Source of the DNA: Streptomyces sp. I05A-00742
Lineage (GTDB): Bacteria > Actinomycetota > Actinomycetes > Streptomycetales > Streptomycetaceae
Direction of reading: 5' to 3'
Assembly: GCF_013055795.1 (NCBI RefSeq)
Contig: NZ_JABETO010000012.1
Location: 81,093 to 132,119, forward strand
Length of the DNA: 51,027 bases
In this document: one piece after another, positions 31,810 through 39,230 of the stretch
How the letters are laid out: each line of letters begins with the position of its first letter
How positions within the stretch are numbered: position 1 is the first letter of the stretch
Program-made: the position numbers and the translations under genes
The notes under the pieces: generated by a model
Told to the model about the DNA's origin: nothing
The model's input: the letters and a program-made list of their open reading frames with translations, nothing else
Databases searched by the model: none

Positions 31810-31883
31810 AGCCGCCTGCGGGATTTGAACCCGCGACCTACGCATTACGAGTGCGTTGCTCTGGCCAACTGAGCTAAGGCGGC
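31810..31883 (-). tRNA. tRNA-Thr (anticodon CGT)
   Basis: On the minus strand the acceptor GCCGCCT pairs with AGGCGGC. The D arm reads GCTCAGTTGGCCAGAGC, the anticodon stem ACGCA/TGCGT encloses loop CTCGTAA (anticodon CGT), and the T arm is GCGGGTTCAAATCCCGC. The length is 74 nt with the discriminator base. CCA is not encoded. Confidence 0.97.
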
Positions 31884-32001
31884 AAGCTGCCGGACCAAGG
31901 TTGGCATCAGCAGCGCGCCCAAGTCTACACAGTCCCAGAGGGTGCTCCGTACCAGGTGGGGATGGAGGCAGGAGGCAGGAGGCGGGGTCAGGCGGCAGGC
32001 G

Positions 32002-33597
32002 TCAGGAGCAGCGCTGGCCGGAGCGGGGTGGGGTGGTGGTGAGGAGGTAGGAGTTGATCGCAGAGTCCACGCAGGCGCTGCCTCGGGTGTAGGCGGTGTG
32101 GCCGTCGCCGTCGTAGGTGAGGAGGCGGCCCGAGGAGAGCTGGGAGGCGAGGGCGCGGGCCCAGGGGTACGGGGTGGCGGGGTCGCGGGTGGTGCCGACG
32201 ACGAGGATGGGGGCCGCGCCGCGGGCGGTGATGCGGTGGGGGTGGCCGGTGGGGTGGGTGGGCCAGTAGGCGCAGCTCAGCGAGGCCCAGGCGAGGGCTT
32301 CGCCCAGGACGGGGGACGCCTTCCGGAAGGCGGGGAGGGCCTGGCGGACGCCGGACGGGCCGTGGAAGGCGGCGGGGGCGTCCAGGCAGTTCACGGCGGC
32401 GTTGGCGGCCATGAGGTTGGAGTAGGAGCCCTTCGCGTCGCGCTCGTAGTAGGCGTCGGAGAGGGCGAGCAGCACGGAGCCGTCGCCGTCGGCCGCCAGG
32501 GACAGGGCCTTGCGGAGGGCGGGCCAGGCGCCCTCGTCGTACATGGCCGCGATCACTCCCGTGGTCGCCAGCCCTTCGGTCAGCCGACGGGACTGGCCGG
32601 TGGGGAGCGGGCGGGTGTCGAGTGCCGTCAGGAAGGACCGGAGGCGGTTGCCCGCGTCCGTGGGGCCCGAGGTGCCCAGGGGGCAGTCGGTGTGCCGGGC
32701 GCAGTCGCGTGCGAACGAAGTGAACGCGGTCTGGAAGCCGGCCGTCTGTTCACGGTTGACGCGTTCGGCGCTCAGGGAGGGGTCGAGCGCGCCGTCCAGG
32801 ACGAGCCGGCCGACGCGGGACGGGAAGAGCTCGGCGTAGGTGGCACCGAGGAAGGTGCCGTAGGAGGCCCCGACGTAGTGCAGCTTGCTGTCGCCGAGCA
32901 GGGCCCGCAGGACGTCCATGTCCCGGGCGGCCTCCACCGTCGAGACGTGGCGCAGGATCCGGCTGGAGCGGGAGGCGCAGCCGTTCGCGAACTTCTTGAG
33001 GCTCGCGACGTAGCGCCGGGTCTCGGCGGAGTTCTGCGGAGTGGGGTCGGTCTGTGCGTAGCCGTCCATCTCGGAGTGCGAGAGGCAGGTGATCGGGGTG
33101 CTGCGGCCGACGCCGCGCGGATCCACCGCCACCAGGTCGTAGCGGGCCCGGACGGCTGCCGGGTATTTGGCCGCCGCGTGGCTCTGCAGATAGCCGATCG
33201 CCGAGCCGCCCGGACCGCCGGGGTTGAGCAGCAGGGATCCCAGGCGCTTGCCGGGACCGGCGGCTTTTTTGCGGGAGACGGCGAGGGTGATGTCGCCACC
33301 GTGCGGTGCGGAGTAGTCCAGCGGGACCTTCATCCCCGCGCACTCGAAGGCGGCGCGCTTCCCGCCGCAGGAGCGCCAGTGCAGTTTCTGTCCGTAGTAC
33401 GACCGCAGGGGTTCGGCGACGTCCGCGACGTCGGTGGCGTAGTCGTCGTCCGTGAGGACGGACGCGCCGGGTGCGTCCCGGTCCCGCGGTACGGCCGCCG
33501 CGGCCGGCCCTGGGCCGCCGGCGGCGAGTGCGGAGAGCAGGAGAGCCGCCGTGGCGGCCAGGGTGCCGGAGGTACGGAGCAGGCGGCTGGTGTCCAT
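32002..33597 (-). CDS. Secreted tripeptidyl aminopeptidase-type serine hydrolase (Tap/SlpD-like)
   Basis: 531 residues from the ATG at 33597. The signal peptide is MDTSRLLRTSGTLAATAALL, then LSALAAGGPGPAAAA. LLLNPGGPGGSAIGYLQS carries the oxyanion region, HYVGASYGTFLGATYAELFP at about residue 243 the nucleophile Ser (GxSxG), GTTRDPATPYPWA the Asp at about 467 and DGDGHTAYTRGSACVD the His at about 497. The C-terminal TAP-like domain is complete. Such enzymes remove tripeptides from extracellular proteins. A 53-residue extension upstream in the same frame is not needed, because the signal peptide starts exactly at the ATG. Confidence 0.92.
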   Translation of the reverse strand: MDTSRLLRTSGTLAATAALLLSALAAGGPGPAAAAVPRDRDAPGASVLTDDDYATDVADVAEPLRSYYGQKLHWRSCGGKRAAFECAGMKVPLDYSAPHGGDITLAVSRKKAAGPGKRLGSLLLNPGGPGGSAIGYLQSHAAAKYPAAVRARYDLVAVDPRGVGRSTPITCLSHSEMDGYAQTDPTPQNSAETRRYVASLKKFANGCASRSSRILRHVSTVEAARDMDVLRALLGDSKLHYVGASYGTFLGATYAELFPSRVGRLVLDGALDPSLSAERVNREQTAGFQTAFTSFARDCARHTDCPLGTSGPTDAGNRLRSFLTALDTRPLPTGQSRRLTEGLATTGVIAAMYDEGAWPALRKALSLAADGDGSVLLALSDAYYERDAKGSYSNLMAANAAVNCLDAPAAFHGPSGVRQALPAFRKASPVLGEALAWASLSCAYWPTHPTGHPHRITARGAAPILVVGTTRDPATPYPWARALASQLSSGRLLTYDGDGHTAYTRGSACVDSAINSYLLTTTPPRSGQRCS

Positions 33598-33612
33598 CGG
33601 CAGGTCCCTCTG

Positions 33613-33647
33613 TGTGGCAGACAGGTGGGGTGTGGCAGACAGGTGGG
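33613..33647. repeat. Two direct copies of an 18-nt unit upstream of the peptidase gene
   Basis: tgtggcagacaggtggg is repeated at 33613 and 33631, immediately before the peptidase start. A further ggcgtacgtcgaacggcg segment follows. It may be a binding site or a slipped duplication; nothing is known. Confidence 0.6.
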
Positions 33648-33912
33648 CGTACGTCGAACGGCGTGCGGGAATCACCGGCGATACGGCGGGATTCGGCCGC
33701 GTACGGGCGGGTTGACGGGCCGGGCTCTGGTGTACGGAGCGTATCCGGCCGTACACCGGTTTGGGGTGGGCCCTCGCCTCAGGTCGCCTCGTACGAGTGA
33801 GGATTCACCCGCGCTGTGGCGTCCTCGGGGCTCCTGTGCTCGGCCACTCGGCGGGGGCGGGAGTTGCGGGAGCCGGCCCCGGCCTCCGCCCGCCCCTCAG
33901 CCCATCCGCCCC

Positions 33913-35151
33913 TCAGCCCGCCCGCAGCGCCATCGTCATCGCCTCGACCGCCAGCAGCGGCGCCACGTTCCGGTCGAGCGCCTGCCGGCACGAGCCGATC
34001 GCCTCTATCCGGCGCAGGGTGCCCTCGGGCCGGGAGGCCGAGGCGACCCGCTGGAGGGTGTCCCGCTCGTCGGCGTTGGCGAGCTCGACGCGGGAGCCGA
34101 GCTGCAGGGCGAGCACGTCGCGGTAGAAGCCGGTGAGCTCGGTCAGGGCGAGGTCCAGGCTGTCGCGCTGGGTGCGGGTGGACCGGCGCTTCTGCCTGTC
34201 CTGGAGGTCCTTCATCGCACCGGCCGTGCCGCGCGGGAGCCGCCCCCCGGTGCCGGCCGCCGCGCCGAGGGCGGCGCGCAGTTCCTCGGTCTCCTTGGTG
34301 TCGACCTCCTCGGCAACCTGCTTGGCGTCCTCCGTCGCCGCGTCGATCAGCTCCTGGGCCGCCTTCAGGCAGCCGCCCACGTCGTCGATCCGGAGCGGCA
34401 GTTTGAGCACGGAGGCGCGCCGCGTCCGGGCCCGCTCGTCCGTGGCGAGGCGGCGGGCCCTGCCGATGTGGCCCTGGGTGGCACGGGCCACGCGGGCCGC
34501 GAGCTCGGGCTCGATGCCGTCCCGCCGGACGAGGACGTCCGCTACGGCGGCGGTGGACGGCGTGCGCAGCGTCAGGGACCGGCAGCGCGAGCGGATCGTC
34601 GGCAGGACGTCTTCGAGCGAGGGGGCGCACAGCAGCCAGACGGTGCGCGGGGCGGGCTCCTCCACGGCCTTGAGCAGCACGTTGCCCGCGCCCTCGGTGA
34701 GCCGGTCGGCGTCCTCCAGCACGATCACCTGCCACCGGCCGCCGGCGGGCGAGAGCTGGGCGCGGCGGACGAGGTCCCGGGTCTCCTTGACGCCGATCGA
34801 CAGCAGGTCCGTCCGGACGATCTCGACGTCGGCGTGCGTGCCCACGAGCGTGGTGTGGCAGCCGTCGCAGAATCCACAGCCGGGGGCCCCGCTGCCGAGC
34901 GCCCGGTCGGGACTGACGCACTGCAGCGCGGCGGCGAAGGCGCGGGCGGCGGTGGCGCGCCCCGAGCCGGGCGGGCCGGTGAACAGCCACGCGTGCGTCA
35001 TCCGGGAGCCGGACGGGTCCGCGGGCACCCCGCCGTGCCCCGCCGCGCGCTCCGTCTCCGCGGCCGTGACCAGCGCGTCCGCGTCCCGGGCGGCAGCGGC
35101 GAGCTGCTCCGTGACCCGGTCCTGGCCGACCACGTCGTCCCACACCGCCAT
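33913..35151 (-). CDS. holB: DNA polymerase III delta-prime subunit
   Basis: 412 residues; ATG after ggagga. It is the clamp-loader subunit that helps load the sliding clamp. MAVWDDVVGQDRVTEQLAAA, then HAWLFTGPPGSGRATAARAF is the P-loop region (Lys replaced by Arg, as in non-hydrolysing delta-prime proteins). GCGFCDGCHTTLVGTHADVE supplies the zinc-finger cysteines together with an earlier LQCVSP. LEDADRLTEGAGNVLLKAVE is the sensor/Walker B region and PTIRSRCRSL the SRC motif. It follows the tmk fusion in the same direction, as in other Streptomyces. Confidence 0.95.
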   Translation of the reverse strand: MAVWDDVVGQDRVTEQLAAAARDADALVTAAETERAAGHGGVPADPSGSRMTHAWLFTGPPGSGRATAARAFAAALQCVSPDRALGSGAPGCGFCDGCHTTLVGTHADVEIVRTDLLSIGVKETRDLVRRAQLSPAGGRWQVIVLEDADRLTEGAGNVLLKAVEEPAPRTVWLLCAPSLEDVLPTIRSRCRSLTLRTPSTAAVADVLVRRDGIEPELAARVARATQGHIGRARRLATDERARTRRASVLKLPLRIDDVGGCLKAAQELIDAATEDAKQVAEEVDTKETEELRAALGAAAGTGGRLPRGTAGAMKDLQDRQKRRSTRTQRDSLDLALTELTGFYRDVLALQLGSRVELANADERDTLQRVASASRPEGTLRRIEAIGSCRQALDRNVAPLLAVEAMTMALRAG

Positions 35152-35219
35152 GACTGTCCTCCGCGCCCGTTCGTCCTGCGGTCTCCCCCGGTCACCCATT
35201 GTGGGGCCGCCCACTGACA

Positions 35220-35242
35220 ACGGGGCCCGGTCCGGGCCCCGT
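35220..35242 (-). terminator. Perfect hairpin between tmk and holB
   Basis: acggggcccgg (35220-35230) and ccgggccccgt (35232-35242) are perfect inverted copies around one base, giving a strong stem just after the tmk stop. It should attenuate read-through into holB. Confidence 0.7.
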
Positions 35243-35248
35243 CGCCGT

Positions 35249-38200
35249 TCAGCGGCGGCCGCGCCGCCGGGGGCCGCCGCCGTCGTCGTCGCCGGTGTCG
35301 GCACCGCTTCCGCCGGCGTCCGCACCCTCGCCGCGCCGCCCGAAGATGTCGTCCGCGAGCGTCGGCGCCTCGGAGGCGTCGTCCCCCCGGCTCTCCGCGG
35401 CCCACTCCGGACGCCGCCGCGCCTTGCGCCCGCGGTCGTCGTCGGCCTCCGACGACCAGTCGGCGTCCGCGCCGGGCCTCGGCATCTCGCGCGTCCGCAT
35501 GCTGTCCGCGTCGTCCGCGGGGGCACCGGCCGCGGGGGCACCGGCCGCGGGGGCACCGGCCGCGGGGGAATCGGCCACAGGAGCACCGGCCGAATCCTTG
35601 GCCCCGTCGCCGGGCTCCTCGGGCCGGAAGAGCCAGTCCGGGACGCGGTCCACCGGGTCCTCGGTCCGCTCGGAGCCGACGGGTCGCTCGGAGCCACCGG
35701 GCCGCTTCGCCGACGGCTTCCCGGCCGCCTTGCCCGGGCCACCGGCCTTCGCGCCCGCCTTGCCCGGGCCACCCGAGTCGCCCGCCTTGCCCTCGCCCTT
35801 CGAACGGCCCGCGTCGTCCGCCTGGGACCGCACGCCCCAGGTGACCCGCTGAGCCGACGGGACCGTCGGCACCGGGGGCAGCACCGTCGTCTCGTCCTCC
35901 GCGCCACCCGCGCCCGCGGACCCGGAATCGTCCGGACGCACCGGCGGCAGCAACGCGGTCTCGTCCTCCGCACCTGCGGCCCCGTCCCGAGCGGCGCCCG
36001 GGACGGCCCCCGACCCGCCGGAACGCACCGGCGGCAGGTACGCCGTCTCGTCCTCCGCACCCGCGGGGTGCCCGGCAGCCGTACCGGTGGTCGGCAGGAC
36101 AGTCGTCTCGTCCTCCACACCACCGGCACCGCCAGCACCGCCCGCATCGGCCTCACGCGGATCGGGCCGGTGCACGAGCGGCGTCTGGACGGTCAGCGTC
36201 TCGTCCGCGTCCCGCATCAGCAGCGTCTCGCGCGGGTCGGGGCGGTGCACGGACGGGGCCTGAAGCTTCTCGGTCCGCTCCGGGTCGGTAGAAGCCTTCT
36301 TCTCCGCGCCGGAGACCTCCGAGGGCTCCGAAGACTCGGACGCCTTCTTCGTCAGATCGGCAGCCTTCGCCGCACCCGCGGCCGAACCGCCGGTACCCTC
36401 CCGCAGCACAGCCTGCTCCACCGTAGGCACCTCATCCGCCCCGGAACCGGAACCGGAACCAGAACCAGAAGCAGTCACCCCGGAGTCGGAACCAGCCGCC
36501 GTCCGCGCCGCCTCCGCGCGCAGCAGCGCCTCCTCGGCCTTGCGCTGCTTCTCCCTGCGCCGCTCCTCGGCCTCGGCGCGCAGCCGCGCCTCCTCCTCGG
36601 CCTGCTTGCGCAGCCGCTCCTGCTCCGCGAGGCGGGCGCGCTCCTCCGCCTCGCGGCGCCTGCGCTCCTCGTCCGCGAGCCGGCGCGCCTCCTCGGCGCG
36701 CTCGCGGGCCTCCTCCGCCTGCCGCTCGGCCTCCCGGCGGCGGGCCTCCTCGGCCTCGTGGCGCTTGCGCTCCTCTTCCTCCGCGCGCAGCTTGGCCAGC
36801 TGCTCCTGGCGCTCGCGCTCCAGCCGCTCCTCCTCGGCCTTGCGCGCCGCCTCCTCCTCCGCCTTGCGGCGGGCCTCGGCCTCGGCGGCCCGGCGGGCCT
36901 CCTCGCGGGCCTCGATCTCCCGCGCCGACAGCGGCAGGACCTCGTCGAGGCGGTGGCGGACGACGGTGGTGACGGCCTCCGGCTCCTGCCCGGCGTCGAC
37001 GACGAGGTAGCGCGCCGGGTCGGCCGCGGCCAGGGCGAGGAAACCGTTCCGGACCCGCTGGTGGAACTCGGCCGGCTCGGACTCCAGCCGGTCGGGCGCC
37101 TCGGTGAAGCGTTCGCGCGCGGTCTCCGGGGAGACGTCCAGCAGCACCGTCAGGTGCGGAATGAGCCCTTCCGTCGCCCACCGGTTGATCCGGGCGATCT
37201 CCGTCGGGGACAGGTCCCGGCCGGCGCCCTGGTACGCCACGGAGGAGTCGATGTAGCGGTCGGAGATGACGACCGCGCCCCGCTCCAGCGCGGGACGGAC
37301 CACGGCGTTGACGTGCTCGGCGCGGTCGGCGGCGTACAGCAGCGCCTCCGCCCGGTCGGAGAGCCCGGCGGACGCGACGTCCAGCAGGATGGCCCGGAGC
37401 CGCTTGCCGATGGCCGTCGCCCCCGGTTCGCGGGTGACGACGACCTCGTGGCCCTTGGAGCGGATCCAGTCGGCGATCGCCTGCACCTGCGTGGACTTGC
37501 CGGCGCCGTCGCCGCCGTCGAAGACCAGGAAGAAGCCGTTGGCCGCGGTCGCCCGGACCGGATCACCGTCGCGGACCGCGTCCAGCAGGTCGCGGTGGAA
37601 CGGCACGCCGTGCCGGTCGTCGGTCCTGCCGAGCACGAGCGCGCCCACGGGCAGCAGCAGCGCCCCCACCAGCATCAGCGTGAACGCCGCGCCGCCGTGC
37701 GCGAAGACGAAGCTGCCACTCTCGGCCCGGTGCGGACCGATGAGCGCGGCGAGGACGGGCGCGACGACCGCGGACAGCACCACGGTGACGCGGACGACCG
37801 CGTGCAGGTGCTCGGTGGTACGGGGCCGCCGCTCCTCCTCGGTCTCCTGATCGAGGAGGGCATGCCCGGTGTTGGCGACGACGCCGGCGGAGACGCCCGC
37901 GAGGAGGACGAGCAGCAGCACGGTCGTGGGGTCGGGCACCAGCCCGGCGGCCAGCAGCGCGAGGCCCGTCACGGCGAGCGAGAGGGCCAGCAGCCTGCGG
38001 CGGGAGAAGCCGGGCAGGATCCTGCCCGCGGTCCGGATGCCGACGACGGGCCCGCCGGTGAGGGCGAGGGCCAGCAGCCCGAAGCTCACCGGGCCGCCGC
38101 CCAGGTCGTACGCCTGGAGGACGGCGACGCCGAAGGCCGCGGCGACCGCCCCGGCGACGGCCGCGCAGGCGAGGACGAAGACGGGGATGGCGCCGGTCCT

Positions 38201-39055
38201 GCCCTTGTCGGGCGTCTGACCGTTCTTCGGCCGGCGCAGGCCCTCCAGCGGGGAGCGCATGGTGAAGGCTCGCGCGCCGGGGAGGGACAGGAAGTAGACG
38301 ATCACGCCGGAGGCGTTGAACAGGGCCGCCGCGAGGTACGAGCCGAGGGCCGGCTGGTGCGTGTGGAACCAGTCGATGCCGGAGCCCAGCAGGTTGCTGA
38401 CGAGCGTGATGGCCACGAGGGCCGCCGCCGCGACCGGCAGGGCGACGAAGGACGTCCGCAGCGAGAGCCGCCGCAGGGCGTCGTGGTGGTCGGGGAGCGG
38501 CCGGACGGCGTCGCCCTCGGGGGGCGGCCCGGGCAGCAGGGACGGCGCCACACCGTCCTTGGCCACGGTCCACACGCGCTCGGCGACCCCCAGCAGGAAG
38601 GCCGTGACCAGCAGCGACGCGAGTGCCTTGCTCTCCGTGAAGTCGATCCACACCGGGGCGACGGCCAGCAGCAGCGCCCGGACGGCGTCGGCGCCGACCA
38701 TCGTCCAGCGCCGGTCCAGCGGGCCCGAGGGGGCCAGCAGCGAGGAGAGCGGGCCGAGCAGTACCGCTCCGAGGAGCACCGTCGCGAGCAGCCGCGCGCC
38801 GATGACGGCGGCGACGGCGAGGGCGGCGCCCTGATACCCGCCGCCGAACGAGCCGGCGGTGGCCGCCGCCTGGAGCGCCAGCAGCAACAGGACCAGCAGA
38901 CCGAGGGCGTCACCGACGCCTCCGGCGGCCTGGGCGCTCCACAGCCGCCGCAGCGACGGAATGCGCAGCAGGGCACGGACGGCACGCTCGCGGGAGTCCG
39001 CGGCCAGTGCCCCTGAGGGAGAGGTCACCACTGTTGGCTGCTCGGCTCGCGTCAT
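35249..39055 (-). CDS. tmk: MFS-like membrane domain fused to dTMP kinase, with coiled coil and long disordered tail
   Basis: 1268 residues. Residues about 20-490 form a 12-helix MFS-like transporter domain (RLWSAQAAGGVGDALGLLVL ... LMLVGALLLPVGALVLG). Residues about 512-715 are thymidylate kinase: FLVFDGGDGAGKSTQVQAIA (P-loop), VVVTREPGATAIGKRLR, DRAEHVNAVVRPALERGAVV and DRYIDSSVAYQGAGR (DR-Y motif). Residues about 715-860 are a Glu/Arg/Ala-rich coiled coil. The last 400 residues are disordered, with two VHRPDPRE elements, four EDETxxLP elements and an Ala-Gly-Ala-Pro repeat. Streptomyces tmk is known to be this kind of fusion. It makes dTDP from dTMP, presumably at the membrane. Confidence 0.92.
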   Translation of the reverse strand: MTRAEQPTVVTSPSGALAADSRERAVRALLRIPSLRRLWSAQAAGGVGDALGLLVLLLLALQAAATAGSFGGGYQGAALAVAAVIGARLLATVLLGAVLLGPLSSLLAPSGPLDRRWTMVGADAVRALLLAVAPVWIDFTESKALASLLVTAFLLGVAERVWTVAKDGVAPSLLPGPPPEGDAVRPLPDHHDALRRLSLRTSFVALPVAAAALVAITLVSNLLGSGIDWFHTHQPALGSYLAAALFNASGVIVYFLSLPGARAFTMRSPLEGLRRPKNGQTPDKGRTGAIPVFVLACAAVAGAVAAAFGVAVLQAYDLGGGPVSFGLLALALTGGPVVGIRTAGRILPGFSRRRLLALSLAVTGLALLAAGLVPDPTTVLLLVLLAGVSAGVVANTGHALLDQETEEERRPRTTEHLHAVVRVTVVLSAVVAPVLAALIGPHRAESGSFVFAHGGAAFTLMLVGALLLPVGALVLGRTDDRHGVPFHRDLLDAVRDGDPVRATAANGFFLVFDGGDGAGKSTQVQAIADWIRSKGHEVVVTREPGATAIGKRLRAILLDVASAGLSDRAEALLYAADRAEHVNAVVRPALERGAVVISDRYIDSSVAYQGAGRDLSPTEIARINRWATEGLIPHLTVLLDVSPETARERFTEAPDRLESEPAEFHQRVRNGFLALAAADPARYLVVDAGQEPEAVTTVVRHRLDEVLPLSAREIEAREEARRAAEAEARRKAEEEAARKAEEERLERERQEQLAKLRAEEEERKRHEAEEARRREAERQAEEARERAEEARRLADEERRRREAEERARLAEQERLRKQAEEEARLRAEAEERRREKQRKAEEALLRAEAARTAAGSDSGVTASGSGSGSGSGADEVPTVEQAVLREGTGGSAAGAAKAADLTKKASESSEPSEVSGAEKKASTDPERTEKLQAPSVHRPDPRETLLMRDADETLTVQTPLVHRPDPREADAGGAGGAGGVEDETTVLPTTGTAAGHPAGAEDETAYLPPVRSGGSGAVPGAARDGAAGAEDETALLPPVRPDDSGSAGAGGAEDETTVLPPVPTVPSAQRVTWGVRSQADDAGRSKGEGKAGDSGGPGKAGAKAGGPGKAAGKPSAKRPGGSERPVGSERTEDPVDRVPDWLFRPEEPGDGAKDSAGAPVADSPAAGAPAAGAPAAGAPADDADSMRTREMPRPGADADWSSEADDDRGRKARRRPEWAAESRGDDASEAPTLADDIFGRRGEGADAGGSGADTGDDDGGGPRRRGRR

Positions 39056-39154
39056 CCTGCCAGCCTATCCGGAGCGTCTGAATACCAACCGCCACGACGA
39101 ACAAGTGCTCGAAACGGGCGCTCGAAGAACGCGGGGAACAGCCCGCGAACGACC

Positions 39155-39186
39155 GGGCGGCGGAACCGGAATCCGGCCCGCCGCCC
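39155..39186 (-). terminator. Terminator of topA
   Basis: gggcggcgg (39155-39163) pairs with ccgccgccc (39178-39186) 45 nt after the topA stop. It separates the topA unit from tmk, which therefore probably has its own promoter within 39056-39150. Confidence 0.6.
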
Positions 39187-39230
39187 ACTTCGTCACACCG
39201 CCGCCCGCCCCGTCACGGCCGCCCCCGGAG

